Shown here: positions 8,634-17,548 of the stretch, piece by piece
How positions within the stretch are numbered: the stretch's first letter is position 1
How the letters are laid out: each line of letters begins with the position of its first letter
NCBI RefSeq assembly: GCF_001665395.1
Contig: NZ_LZSG01000060.1
Coordinates: forward strand, 1-64,000
Reading direction: 5' to 3'
DNA: 64,000 bases
Source: Mycobacterium sp. 1164966.3
GTDB lineage: Bacteria > Actinomycetota > Actinomycetes > Mycobacteriales > Mycobacteriaceae
The notes under the pieces: model-generated
What the model was told of the DNA's origin: nothing
The model's database searches: none
The model's input: only the letters and a program-made list of their open reading frames with translations
Position numbers and translations under genes: made by a program

Positions 8634-9680
8634 ATGACACGTGTGATTCAGTGGGCCACTGGCGTTACCGGGACGATCTCGCTTCGTCACGTCATCGAAC
8701 GAGCGGATCTGGAACTGGTCGGGGTGCGCGTATACGACCGCGCGAAGGCAGGGGTGGACGCAGGCACGCTATGCGGTGGCGGCGAGATCGGACTTCGCAC
8801 CACCGCCGATCGCGACGAGATCATCAGCATCGACGCGGACGTGGTGCTCTACATGGGCAAAGTCGAAACCGATACGCCCGGGTGTTTTGTTGACGTCTGC
8901 GAGCTGCTCGCGTCGGGCAAGAACGTCGTGGCCACCGGAAGCCGATTCATCCATCCCCGCTCGCTGCATGATTCTTTGGCTGATGGCATCGAGAACGCTT
9001 GTCGCACAGGGCGATCCTCGTTCCTCGGACTCGGTTTATACCCGGGATTCGTCGGCGAATCACTGGCGCCCATCTTGTCGCGGCTCACCGCACGTGTCGG
9101 GCGGATCAGCATCCGTGAAGTGCTCAATTACTCCACCTACGCCAGCCATGATCTGATCTTCAATGCCATGGGTTTCGGGCATGCGCCCGACGACACGACG
9201 CCGCTACTGAGTAACATCGATTATGCGGCGAGCGCCTGGATCGGCAGTGCCACGGTGCTCGCGCAGTCGTTGGGACTCAAGATCAGGTCGGTGCAGGGGT
9301 TCCGTGAAGTCGAGACCACGCCGCGCGCGCTGACGGTGGCTGCCGGGGAGATCCCCGCCGGCACGGTCGGTGCGATGCGGTTCGGTGTGGAGGTCGATTG
9401 CGGCGCAACCACATTAGCGGTCGAGCACCTCACCCGCATGGCCGATGATCTCGCACCGGACTGGCCGACGGAAATCGGCTACGAGGTGACCTTCGACGGC
9501 GAGCCCAACCTGAGGTGCCACCTGGTGATCGGTTCACACGACGAGGATCACTCCGAACAGGCCTGCTTGGCCACCGCCATGCATGCGATCAACGCGATAC
9601 CGATGGTGATGGCGGCCGAACCGGGCCTGTACGACCTTTCCACGATCGCACCATTCGTCGCCCATTGGACACACGGCTAG
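8634..9680 (+). CDS. NAD(P)-binding DapB/diaminopentanoate dehydrogenase-like oxidoreductase (paralog B)
   Basis: 348 residues. The Rossmann motif is RVIQWATGVTGTISL, followed by the family segment LVGVRVYDRAKAGVDAGTLCG. The central family block FLGLGLYPGFVGESLAPIL and the block NAMGFGHAPDD are present, and the end is AINAIPMVMAAEPGLYDL. Same strand as the P450, and convergent with paralog C with a 4-bp overlap. Family membership is clear; the substrate is unknown. Confidence 0.8.
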   Translation: MTRVIQWATGVTGTISLRHVIERADLELVGVRVYDRAKAGVDAGTLCGGGEIGLRTTADRDEIISIDADVVLYMGKVETDTPGCFVDVCELLASGKNVVATGSRFIHPRSLHDSLADGIENACRTGRSSFLGLGLYPGFVGESLAPILSRLTARVGRISIREVLNYSTYASHDLIFNAMGFGHAPDDTTPLLSNIDYAASAWIGSATVLAQSLGLKIRSVQGFREVETTPRALTVAAGEIPAGTVGAMRFGVEVDCGATTLAVEHLTRMADDLAPDWPTEIGYEVTFDGEPNLRCHLVIGSHDEDHSEQACLATAMHAINAIPMVMAAEPGLYDLSTIAPFVAHWTHG

Positions 9681-10774
9681 AGCGCTTCTGGGGGCCGGTT
9701 GCCGAAACCCGTGTAACTGCGAATCAGTGGGAGGTCGGCCATTGTCGCGAACCCTGCCGGCGCGGCGCACACGGCCGGAATGGCGTTGACGACCTGCATG
9801 GCGACGGTGATCAGTCCAGCTCTCACGTGCTCCTCGATCGAGGCGGCCCGGCAAAAACTGGCCAACGGCAAAAAGTGCGTGCGCATGGATGGATCGCCCT
9901 CGATGGTCAGCGTCCAGCCGTCGAGAGGTTTGGGCCAGTGCTCCGGGTATTCACCGCCGACGGTCCACAGCGTCTCGAACTCGACCAGCGTCTCACCGTT
10001 GCGATGGCCGACGAAGTTCCATCGCTGCCCGGCGGTAGTGCCCTCCGCGACAACATAGTCGAAGATCTGCAAGTCCTTTGTCGCGGCGACGGTTTCGAGC
10101 GTGACCGAGACATCGTCGATGTCCGCATTCAGGGTGTCGGAGATGAACCAGGTCTGCTCGACGAACAGTCGTGTCAAGAAGCTGAGGTAGTCGTTGGCGG
10201 ACGGCGTGATTTCGTCGGGTGGTCGACCGAACCACATCCCGTCGAAGGTGATCTCGATGCTCTCCCACAGCGTCCAGTCGGCCCGCTCCTGCAACGTGAT
10301 CCGATCAATGGTGCGGCTCATCCCAGACAGCGCCAGCGGCAGCACCCCGGACAGGTTGCCGGGGTTCAAGCCGCTGCCATGGATGGTGCTGTTGCCTTTG
10401 TCGCATGCGGCCTGCAGGCGCACGCGGTCGGCTTCGGGGCTGCGTCGCGGGTGGAAGAGGAATGCCGGCGTTGCCACATTCTTTCCGCTCTCCAGCACCG
10501 CACAGACGTCGTCGATGCTGGTGAATGACGGCGCGTACAACACTAGGTCGGCGTCGAGCGCGAGGATCTGCGCGACGTCGGTGGTCGCGGTCACGCCGAT
10601 CGGGTCTCTGCCGACAAGGGTCCCTACATCGACGCCGTTCTTGGCATCGGAATAGACCCGCGCGCCCACCAGTTGGAGGTCTGACCGGTGATCGAGGATT
10701 GTCCTGACCATCTCGGTGCCCACGGCGCCGGTGGCCCACTGAATGACTCGTAGCGGACGGGTGCTGGCGGTCAA
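9677..10774 (-). CDS. NAD(P)-binding DapB/diaminopentanoate dehydrogenase-like oxidoreductase (paralog C)
   Basis: 365 residues with RVIQWATGAVGTEMV, LVGARVYSDAKNGVDVGTLVG, GSGLNPGNLSGVLPLALSG and the C-terminal VVNAIPAVCAAPAGFATM. The start codon appears to be TTG (10772-10774 read in reverse) behind a good GGGAGCGAGGG; no better ATG is available. It is divergent from the AveC/P450-fragment operon; the gap carries the palindrome at 10860-10875. Confidence 0.8.
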   Translation of the reverse strand: MTASTRPLRVIQWATGAVGTEMVRTILDHRSDLQLVGARVYSDAKNGVDVGTLVGRDPIGVTATTDVAQILALDADLVLYAPSFTSIDDVCAVLESGKNVATPAFLFHPRRSPEADRVRLQAACDKGNSTIHGSGLNPGNLSGVLPLALSGMSRTIDRITLQERADWTLWESIEITFDGMWFGRPPDEITPSANDYLSFLTRLFVEQTWFISDTLNADIDDVSVTLETVAATKDLQIFDYVVAEGTTAGQRWNFVGHRNGETLVEFETLWTVGGEYPEHWPKPLDGWTLTIEGDPSMRTHFLPLASFCRAASIEEHVRAGLITVAMQVVNAIPAVCAAPAGFATMADLPLIRSYTGFGNRPPEAL

Positions 10775-10859
10775 CCCTCGCTCCCTTCACGTCCCATAGC
10801 GGATCTCCAATGTCTCGGCAGTGCTGATGTATGTGAGGCAAAAAGCAGTTCCGGCAGTC

Positions 10860-10875
10860 GATAACGTCTATTCTC
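10860..10875. promoter_or_regulatory. Operator site of the GAGAAY-N4-RTTCTC family (site 1)
   Basis: GATAAC-GTCT-ATTCTC, one mismatch to the palindromic consensus. The flanked 19-mer CGATAACGTCTATTCTCAT is identical to the reverse complement of 32215-32233. TATTCT (10869-10874) fits a mycobacterial -10 element 7 bases before the GTG at 10881, consistent with a leaderless transcript. Confidence 0.6.
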
Positions 10876-10880
10876 ATCCT

Positions 10881-11075
10881 GTGACATACAGGGTGAAGGT
10901 TGACCCATACTACGACCCTTTCGACTTCAAGATCGATGACGACCCGTATCCCGCGTGGAAACAGCTGCGTGATGTCGCGCCGCTCTACCACAACGACAGG
11001 TACGGCGACAAGGCGAAACGCGCTTACCCCACGAGTGTCAGAGGCTGGGCCAGCCTGCCCGCGGGGGTGACATGA
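10881..11075 (+). pseudogene. N-terminal stub of a cytochrome P450
   Basis: The residues VDPYYDPFDFKIDDDPYPAW followed by KQLRDVAPLYHNDRYG match the first 45 or so residues of actinobacterial P450s (compare the P450 at 18808). The family pattern then ends abruptly and 22 unrelated residues lead to a TGA, so the I-helix, ExxR and heme loop are all missing. The reading overlaps the next ATG by ATGA, so it may now act only as a short translated leader for the AveC-like gene. A deletion scar is the simplest explanation. Confidence 0.7.
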
Positions 11076-12130
11076 CGAATACCGTGGACTTCGAGCCGGA
11101 TTCCGGCGCCGGCGAGGTGGCCGAATGTTCGTCGTCAGCATGGCCCGCGCGGGTGGGGTGGGGGCTGTTCATCGTCGGCTACCTGGCCTTTGCGATCGTC
11201 ACCGTCGCGACAATCCAATCCGGCCTGCATGGTGACCCGACGAGGACCAGCCCGGATCCGGGCCTGGCGCCCTATCCACCCTTCCTTGGCTTCGACAACT
11301 GGCCGCTCGCCGTGTCCATCAGCTCGATTCCGATGGCGATCGGCCTGATCGCCACGCTGGTATGGCTGTCTTTTAGACAACGGAAAGTGCACTGGGCGGT
11401 GGTGATCGCCTTCGCTGGATTGATCACTGGCGCGCTCGATCCTCTGGCCAACTGGGCAACGTTCGCGAGCTTCGATCCGCGCATGCTGCACTTCCCGCTG
11501 ACCTGGCCGTATGTCAACATATCGCCGAATCTTGAACCGGCGCTGGCATTCCTGGGCGGCTATGCGGCCTACTATCTGCTCACCGGGCTCGTGATCCTGA
11601 AACTGCACAACCGGTTCGTCGCACCGCAGATCCCGCGCACGAGTTGGCTTGCGCGCCATCGGCTTGTCGCGGTGTTCCTCGGCGCGGCCGTCATCGCGAT
11701 TCCCATCAACGGGCTGGTTCAGTTCACCTGGATGAGGTGCGGCATCTTCTTCTACACGGAAGCTGTCGGCCCCGTGCTGCACGTCGGGCACGTCTTTTTT
11801 CCGCTGATCATGGCGGTGTACGACTCGTTCATCTTCGCGATGGTCGCGGTGATGTGCGTGCGCGACGACGATGGCGAACTGGTGCTGATCAACCGGATTG
11901 CTCGCTGGTTGCCCGCGCGGCGAGGACGTCCGACGTTGACCCGACAGTTGCTGATCTCGGTGACGGTGGGTCTGGTGTCGTTCGCAGTGCCGCTGGCTGT
12001 GCTCGCGGGTTTGCGGGCGGCGGGCCTGAGCGAGCCTGCCTACGACCAGAATCCCTATCCGAGTATGAAGGTCTACGATCCGTACGGCCATCTGCAGGAT
12101 GCGGGCAAGCCGGGGCCGTTCTACAGGTAA
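11072..12130 (+). CDS. Multi-spanning membrane protein, spirocyclase AveC-like family
   Basis: 352 residues with about seven predicted membrane helices (roughly 27-47, 77-100, 107-125, 150-172, 197-215, 238-260, 292-312). Conserved polar blocks between helices include GALDPLANWATFASFDPRML, SPNLEPALAF and TWMRCGIFFYTE. This resembles the AveC-like family, named after the Streptomyces avermectin spiroketal cyclase; what mycobacterial members do is unknown. It starts at an ATGA overlap with the P450 stub and ends at a TAATG overlap with paralog D, so the genes are translationally coupled. The family assignment is from memory of the pattern and should be treated as moderate. Confidence 0.6.
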   Translation: MTNTVDFEPDSGAGEVAECSSSAWPARVGWGLFIVGYLAFAIVTVATIQSGLHGDPTRTSPDPGLAPYPPFLGFDNWPLAVSISSIPMAIGLIATLVWLSFRQRKVHWAVVIAFAGLITGALDPLANWATFASFDPRMLHFPLTWPYVNISPNLEPALAFLGGYAAYYLLTGLVILKLHNRFVAPQIPRTSWLARHRLVAVFLGAAVIAIPINGLVQFTWMRCGIFFYTEAVGPVLHVGHVFFPLIMAVYDSFIFAMVAVMCVRDDDGELVLINRIARWLPARRGRPTLTRQLLISVTVGLVSFAVPLAVLAGLRAAGLSEPAYDQNPYPSMKVYDPYGHLQDAGKPGPFYR

Positions 12131-13263
12131 TGCTTCGTGCCGAAAATACAAGGAGCAATGAGACATTGGAGACTCAAGGTAAGCGGCGCTACCGCGTGGT
12201 CCACGTCGGTACCGGGCTGACCGGCCGCGAGGCGCTGAGGGCAATCATCGACGATCCTGTGCTGGAACTCGTGGGCGTCAAGGTGTCGACACCGGAGAAG
12301 GTCGGGGTGGATGCCGGCCAACTCTGTGGGACGGCGGATGTCGGCATAGCGGCGACCGACGACATATCAGCGGTCTTGGCTTTGGCTCCGGACTGTGTCG
12401 CCTACTGCGCGACAGCAGTCCGACGCGAAGACGAAGCCATCGCCGACATTGCCTGCTACCTCGAGGCGGGCATCAACGTGGTGACGTTCTCCATCATCCC
12501 GATGGTCTATCCAGCCGCGGCCCCCGCCGAATGGCGCGACGTCCTCGAAAGTGCCGCAGCCAAAGGTAACTCGACGTTCTACGCGACCGGCAGTGAGCCT
12601 GGTTTTATCAGCCTGAACATCCCAACCGCTCTTTTCGCGGGGGCAGGTCAGGTCGACTCGTATCGAATGGACGAGTACGCGCTCGATCTGGACGAGGCCT
12701 ATCCGATCTGGGACGTCTTGCACGAGTCGATGGGCTTCGGGAAGCCCGACGGTCATGTGCCGCTTCGCATCGCCTCGGGGAAGGTGAGCAAGGACTGGGA
12801 CACGGTGGTGCGCTACATCGCTGACATCCTCGGTGTCGAGCTGGACCGGATAGAACTGGATTGGGAGACGCTGCTTGCACCGTCGGATCTGGCGACCGCG
12901 TTAGGTGTCATTCCGGAGGGGACGATTTGTGCCCACCGCTGGCAACTTGCCGGCATAGTCGGTGCGAGACCGGTTGTCGCCGTGCAATACTTCGCGACAG
13001 TCAGCAGCACGCCATGGCCCGATCGCTGGCCCAAGCCGGCCCGTGAGGGTGAAGGCGGCATGGTGTTCCGCGTTGAGGGCAGTCCGAGTATGAGCCTGGA
13101 GTTGCATTTCGAGCAGTCGGCAACCGACCGGGTAAACCCGGGTGTGGCCGTCACGGCGATGGCCGCTGTCAATGCGATTCCCGACGTCATCGACGCCCCG
13201 CCCGGCGTGATCGCCAATCCGCTGTCGGGACGTTCGATCGTGAGCCGTCAGTCGCGCGTCTAG
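12130..13263 (+). CDS. NAD(P)-binding DapB/diaminopentanoate dehydrogenase-like oxidoreductase (paralog D)
   Basis: 377 residues from the ATG that overlaps the preceding stop (TAATG). A TTG at 12166 behind AAGGAG (12150-12155) would give 365 residues, closer to the family length, and is a serious alternative start. Key blocks are YRVVHVGTGLTGREAL, LVGVKVSTPEKVGVDAGQLCG, YATGSEPGFISLNIP and HESMGFGKPDG. Unlike paralogs A to C, the first glycine-motif residues read VGTGLTG rather than WATGxVG. It ends convergently with paralog E (4-bp overlap). Confidence 0.78.
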   Translation: MLRAENTRSNETLETQGKRRYRVVHVGTGLTGREALRAIIDDPVLELVGVKVSTPEKVGVDAGQLCGTADVGIAATDDISAVLALAPDCVAYCATAVRREDEAIADIACYLEAGINVVTFSIIPMVYPAAAPAEWRDVLESAAAKGNSTFYATGSEPGFISLNIPTALFAGAGQVDSYRMDEYALDLDEAYPIWDVLHESMGFGKPDGHVPLRIASGKVSKDWDTVVRYIADILGVELDRIELDWETLLAPSDLATALGVIPEGTICAHRWQLAGIVGARPVVAVQYFATVSSTPWPDRWPKPAREGEGGMVFRVEGSPSMSLELHFEQSATDRVNPGVAVTAMAAVNAIPDVIDAPPGVIANPLSGRSIVSRQSRV

Positions 13264-14339
13264 CGGAGGTCAAATGCGTTGAGCGGTGCGGTGATCGGCA
13301 GATCCAGCGACGTCGCGATTCCCGGTGCGGCATCGATGACGTAGGGAATGGCGTTGACGACGCGCATGGCGGTCGCTTCCATTGCGTTGTCGTTGGCCGA
13401 CTCCGGCGTGTCCTCGGTGCCGAGCCTCAGGTCGCACTGGATATGAGGTTGGCCCTCGATGATGAGGCGGTATGTGCCGTTGGGTGCCGTCGCCCACTCC
13501 GGCGCCAGGTCGGGAGCCATCCGGTTGATGTGTTCAATGGTGATCACCGGCTGGCCGTTGACCACGCCGGTGGCTTCGGCGCGAACGGCGCCAACCGTGC
13601 CGGCAGGAATGGTCCCGCATGCCACATGGAGATCACGTGGGGTGATCAGGCGTTCGTACTTCTCGGCGACCTCGTCGAGTTCGACGCCGAGCGCTTTGGC
13701 GACCAGGCCGATGGGCGGGCCCCAGGCGAATTGCTGGGCGCCTTCGAGTTCGAGCAGCGGAGTGAAGTCGAGCGGCTTGCCGAATCCCATCGCGGTGACC
13801 ATCAGGTCCTGGTTCGGATAGGCCGAGTAGTCGAAGATCTCCTGCGCGCGAATCGACCGGATGGTGTTTGACAGTGTGGTCAGCAATACCGCGAACTGGT
13901 CGCCGGCGAAGCCGGGCTCGATACCTGAGGTGTAGATGGTCACCCCGGCGGCCAGGGCGGCTGCGCGTACCTGGTCGGCGAGTTCGGGAATCCATTTGTC
14001 GGGGAACATCATTCCGGGTGTGTTGGTGGTGACCACGTTGAGTCCGCCGCCGAGCAGACGCAGGTAGTCGCGCACCGCGGCGGCATCCATCTCAGCGCTG
14101 GCCGCGCCGTAGACGACGCAATCGGGCTTCAGCGTGATGATGTCGTCGAGATCGTTGGTGGTGGTGATGCCGAGCTGGCCTAGCCCGACGATTTCGCCGG
14201 CGTCACGACCGGTCTTGTCCGCGCTGTGCACCCACACCCCAACCAGCTTGAGGTGCGGCCGCCGCATTATCGCGCGTATCGCCAGACTGCTGATCCAACC
14301 GGTGGAAATGACGGCTACCCGTAACGGCTTGGCGTTCAT
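13260..14339 (-). CDS. NAD(P)-binding DapB/diaminopentanoate dehydrogenase-like oxidoreductase (paralog E)
   Basis: 359 residues. Nucleotide-binding start RVAVISTGWISSLAI (a diverged glycine motif), then LVGVWVHSADKTGRDAGEIVG, YTSGIEPGFAGDQFAVLL, TAMGFGKPLD and VVNAIPYVIDAAPGIATSLD. The loss of the usual GxxGxxG glycines (STGWISS) may change cofactor binding. It follows the SDR gene at 14360-15136 on the same strand after 20 bp and probably shares its promoter. Confidence 0.78.
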   Translation of the reverse strand: MNAKPLRVAVISTGWISSLAIRAIMRRPHLKLVGVWVHSADKTGRDAGEIVGLGQLGITTTNDLDDIITLKPDCVVYGAASAEMDAAAVRDYLRLLGGGLNVVTTNTPGMMFPDKWIPELADQVRAAALAAGVTIYTSGIEPGFAGDQFAVLLTTLSNTIRSIRAQEIFDYSAYPNQDLMVTAMGFGKPLDFTPLLELEGAQQFAWGPPIGLVAKALGVELDEVAEKYERLITPRDLHVACGTIPAGTVGAVRAEATGVVNGQPVITIEHINRMAPDLAPEWATAPNGTYRLIIEGQPHIQCDLRLGTEDTPESANDNAMEATAMRVVNAIPYVIDAAPGIATSLDLPITAPLNAFDLR

Positions 14340-14359
14340 CGTCTTTGCTTCTTCGCCGA

Positions 14360-15136
14360 TCAGCTGCCGGTCGCAGCCGGCTGGTTCTTGATGATTCGGG
14401 GCGCGAGGTGCACGATTTCGCTGACCACCGTGGGGTTGGCGCGCGAAATGGCGATCAGAGAAAGCATGGCATTGGCCACGTCTTCGACTGTGGACATCTC
14501 GTCTGGAATCTGGCCGTGTGCCACCCAGCTACGGTACAAATCGGCCAGTAAGTCGCGGTCGGCTCCGCGCAGAATTTCGGTGTCTGCGGTAGGCCCGACG
14601 CTGACCCGGATCACGGCGAGATCGGGATGCTCGGCCCGCCAGGACCGCAGGATCTCGTCGAGTGCCGCCTTGCTGGCGTGATAGGCGGCCACACCTGCGC
14701 GAGGCCGGCCAACGTCGTGGCTCGACGCGACGATGATCACCGCGTCGTCGGCCAGATGGGGGAGGGTCGCACGCAGAACATGGGAGGCGCCAACGGCATT
14801 GACGGCGTACGCATGCAGCCAGGTCTCCACTTCAGTCTCTTCAATCAGCGCGAATGGCACTACGGCACTGGTGAACACCACCACATCGAGCTTGCCGAAC
14901 ATGGCCACGACGTCGCCGACGACGGATTCGATATTACGCGGGTCGGACACGTCGAGCTCGTGCGCCGATCCGTGAAGCTGATTGGCCAGTTCCGAGAGGA
15001 GGTCCATCCGCCGCGCGGCAAGCGCCACGGTAGCGCCCCGGGAGTGGGCGCTAACGGCCAATGCCTGTCCGATGCCGGAGGACGCGCCGATAATCAGCAT
15101 TCGTGTCCCTGCAATGCTGGGCTGGCGGTCCCTCAT
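14360..15136 (-). CDS. Short-chain dehydrogenase/reductase (SDR)
   Basis: A 258-residue SDR. The glycine motif is GASSGIG near residue 17, the active-site Ser is in VASSHD, and the YHASK Tyr/Lys pair lies near 160-164. Its GAGAAT-N4-ATTCTC site is 43 bp upstream, and it is the first gene of a two-gene unit with paralog E. The substrate cannot be deduced. Confidence 0.88.
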   Translation of the reverse strand: MRDRQPSIAGTRMLIIGASSGIGQALAVSAHSRGATVALAARRMDLLSELANQLHGSAHELDVSDPRNIESVVGDVVAMFGKLDVVVFTSAVVPFALIEETEVETWLHAYAVNAVGASHVLRATLPHLADDAVIIVASSHDVGRPRAGVAAYHASKAALDEILRSWRAEHPDLAVIRVSVGPTADTEILRGADRDLLADLYRSWVAHGQIPDEMSTVEDVANAMLSLIAISRANPTVVSEIVHLAPRIIKNQPAATGS

Positions 15137-15178
15137 AGTCGCTCCCTCTGCGGCGTAGTTGAGGTAATTCTGACATGT

Positions 15179-15194
15179 GAGAATCAGGATTCTC
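15179..15194. promoter_or_regulatory. Operator site of the GAGAAY-N4-RTTCTC family (site 2)
   Basis: A perfect palindrome GAGAAT-CAGG-ATTCTC in the 100-bp gap between the SDR start (15136) and the end of the ligase gene (15237). Confidence 0.65.
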
Positions 15195-15236
15195 CGCGAG
15201 GGTATCGCGACCGCTCGTGGGCCTGGAGGCGACGTG

Positions 15237-16856
15237 CTAAACCTCGCCGCGCACCATCAGTCCGCTGAGCTGCTGCGCCAGCTCCACCTTCTTGACCTTC
15301 CCGGTCGCGGTGAATGGAAGATCCTGCTTCGAGGTAACCCAGATGAACTTCGGCACCTTGTATGCCGAAAGTCGGCCCCGCAGTTGCCGCTGCAATATCT
15401 CGTTGTCGAGCGTCGATTCGCCGCGCGGCACCACCGCGGCCGCAACCACCGTTCCCTCCTCGGGGCTCTCGGCACCGACCACATAGGCTTCGAGTACGCC
15501 GTCGCACTCGACAAGTGCCAGCTCGACTTCGCTCGGTGTGACGTTAGTTCCGCCGCTTGTCTTGATCAGATCGCCCAATCGGCCGGTGAATCTGATCCAG
15601 CCGTCGTCGTACTCGACGCCGCAATCACCGGTCCGGTAGTACCCCTCCGCGGTGAACACATCCTCGCGCTCACGCTTATAGAGGCGCTGCATCAATGAGT
15701 AGCCGCGAACCCAGATCTCACCTTCCGTCCCGAGCGGGACCGGTACACCGGTCCGAGGATCGACCAGGACGTGGCTGAGACCCTCGACCGAAAACCCTCC
15801 GGTCTCAGCTCGATCCGGCGGCTGCGGCGGATAAGGGTCCACGCCGATGTGATTGCCGCACAGTTCGGTCATGCCTAAGGCATTCGGTCCTTTGGGGCGC
15901 CTGTCGGGCGGCACCATCGCAGGCATGCTGGTGCGCTGCACCGAACTCAGGTCGCGTTTGATGAAATCGGGGTGCTCGGACACAGACTTACCCTGTTGTG
16001 GCCAACCCAGCGCGATGGTCGCGCGATACCGCTCCATCAACTCCAAGGCGTCCGCCGCATCGAACGCAGGCTGGGTGACAAGCGTGGCGCCGTGGTGAAT
16101 CACGCCGTGCAATCCGGTGATCAGTCCGCCCACCCAAAAGAACGGCATGGCGGTGAACAGGACACTGTCGGGCCTTAAACCGTATTGGAAGGTGAGGTTG
16201 TAGGTGTGGCGAACCAACGTGCCTTGTGTATGCACCGGTGCCTTCGGGTCACCCGTGCTGCCCGAGGTGTAAATGATCATCGCCTCATCGGCCGGGGTTA
16301 CGCAGGACTCGACATCGAGAAGGAAATCAGCATAGACGCCGGCCGGTACTTCCATGTCCTCGAATGCCGTCGCCCAAGACCGATCACACGGTCCCCACAC
16401 CCTGATCGTGCGCAGAAAAGGCGTCTGGCGCAGGACGATGCGGCCCGGTTCACGCTGATCGGCGAGACCGGGTAGCGCCTCTTCGAGCCGCTCGACGAAA
16501 TCGTGGTTGCGGAAGGCCGACCAGGCCAGGATCGCTTTCAGGTCTGCGTGACGGGCAGTCCATGCCAGTTCGGATGCCTTGTAGAACGTGTTGAGCGGAA
16601 CGGCAACCGCCCCGATGCGGGTGGCCGCGAACCAGGTGAGCGCCCACTCCACGCTGTTGGGCATCAGAATCCCGACGTGGTCGCCCTTTACGATGCCCTC
16701 AGCGAGCAGCGCCATCGCCAACCGCGACGAACGCACGTCGAGATCGTGGTACGTCAGCGCCTGTCCGTCGGCGATGAGGAACGGCTTGTCGCCGAAACTC
16801 GCCGCGCACGATCTCACCAGTCGCGGGATCGTGGGGACGATGGTCGGGAAGGGCAT
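15237..16856 (-). CDS. Acyl-CoA ligase (AMP-forming, FadD-like)
   Basis: A 539-residue ANL-superfamily enzyme that activates a carboxylic acid to its acyl-CoA through an acyl-AMP. The P-loop-like A3 motif is YTSGSTGDPKAPVHT (the usual PKG reads PKA). It also has GMTELCG (A5), YRTGDCGVEYDDGWIRFTGR (A7/A8) and the C-terminal lysine in TATGKVKKVEL. The long N-terminal domain is complete. It starts divergently from the SnoaL-like gene; the 110-bp gap holds a perfect palindrome at 16920. Confidence 0.92.
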   Translation of the reverse strand: MPFPTIVPTIPRLVRSCAASFGDKPFLIADGQALTYHDLDVRSSRLAMALLAEGIVKGDHVGILMPNSVEWALTWFAATRIGAVAVPLNTFYKASELAWTARHADLKAILAWSAFRNHDFVERLEEALPGLADQREPGRIVLRQTPFLRTIRVWGPCDRSWATAFEDMEVPAGVYADFLLDVESCVTPADEAMIIYTSGSTGDPKAPVHTQGTLVRHTYNLTFQYGLRPDSVLFTAMPFFWVGGLITGLHGVIHHGATLVTQPAFDAADALELMERYRATIALGWPQQGKSVSEHPDFIKRDLSSVQRTSMPAMVPPDRRPKGPNALGMTELCGNHIGVDPYPPQPPDRAETGGFSVEGLSHVLVDPRTGVPVPLGTEGEIWVRGYSLMQRLYKREREDVFTAEGYYRTGDCGVEYDDGWIRFTGRLGDLIKTSGGTNVTPSEVELALVECDGVLEAYVVGAESPEEGTVVAAAVVPRGESTLDNEILQRQLRGRLSAYKVPKFIWVTSKQDLPFTATGKVKKVELAQQLSGLMVRGEV

Positions 16857-16919
16857 GTGGTCGGGATCCTCGTGGGACGTTCATTGGGCCTCAACAGGAT
16901 AGTTCCCTTTTCGTCAGAC

Positions 16920-16935
16920 GAGAACACCGGTTCTC
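16920..16935. promoter_or_regulatory. Operator site of the GAGAAY-N4-RTTCTC family (site 3)
   Basis: GAGAAC-ACCG-GTTCTC, a perfect palindrome that extends one base on each side (CGAGAAC and GTTCTCG). It lies between the divergent ligase (start 16856) and SnoaL-like (start 16967) genes. Confidence 0.7.
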
Positions 16936-16966
16936 GTTCGACCTGCCTGCGAACTACACTGCAGCC

Positions 16967-17515
16967 ATGGCATCGCCGGACCGTCTGGATCGGATCGAGT
17001 CCAGTTTGGCGATCAGTCAGCTGCCCAGCCGCTATGCCATGGCCTTGGATGCCCGCGACCTGAACACACTGGTGGCGCTTTTCGTCGATGATGTCGACGC
17101 CGGCGCGCAGGGCCGTGGCCGGGACGCATTGCGGCGCTGGTATGACGGGGTCTTGCGGCGGTTCTACCGCAGCATTCACCTGATCTGCGGACACCAGTTC
17201 GACTTCATCGACGCCGATCACGCGACGGGATCGGTGTACTGCCGAGCGGAGCACGAGGACGGTGACGGGTGGTACGTCATCGCGATGCGCTACGACGATG
17301 TCTACGAACGACGCGACGGCCGATGGTACTTCGTCAAGAGGCGTGAGCATCCGTGGTATTCCGTCGATGTGACCGAACGGCCCGGGCCGGAGTTCATCCG
17401 GTGGCCGAAGGAAGTACCGCTTCGCGCGGCCATGCCGCAGCGGATGCCGACTTGGCGGGCGTTCTGGGAGCACGGAGATCCCGAGCAACCCGGGCGGCTC
17501 TCACGGCGGCCGTAG
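16967..17515 (+). CDS. SnoaL-like / NTF2-fold protein
   Basis: 182 residues with the small alpha+beta barrel pattern of SnoaL-like proteins: an N-terminal helix block (IESSLAISQLPSRYAMALDA), ALFVDDVDAG, the strand RSIHLICGHQFDFIDADHAT, and the closing DGRWYFVKRREHPWY. Such proteins act as small hydratases, isomerases or cyclases of polyketide/terpenoid-like intermediates, or as non-catalytic binders. The exact job is unknown. It precedes the CoA transferase and P450 genes on the same strand, so it may begin that unit, although an 80-90 bp gap with another palindrome lies between. Confidence 0.75.
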   Translation: MASPDRLDRIESSLAISQLPSRYAMALDARDLNTLVALFVDDVDAGAQGRGRDALRRWYDGVLRRFYRSIHLICGHQFDFIDADHATGSVYCRAEHEDGDGWYVIAMRYDDVYERRDGRWYFVKRREHPWYSVDVTERPGPEFIRWPKEVPLRAAMPQRMPTWRAFWEHGDPEQPGRLSRRP

Positions 17516-17548
17516 CCCGTTTACAATGCAAAGCGAAAGTGACATTCT

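Noticed and set aside
11135..12244. 369-codon antisense frame over the AveC-like gene
   Set aside because: Arg/His/Gln-rich, no family features; shadow of 11072-12130.
14627..15268. 213-codon plus-strand frame over the SDR
   Set aside because: Shadow of the SDR at 14360-15136; no start site and no homology features.
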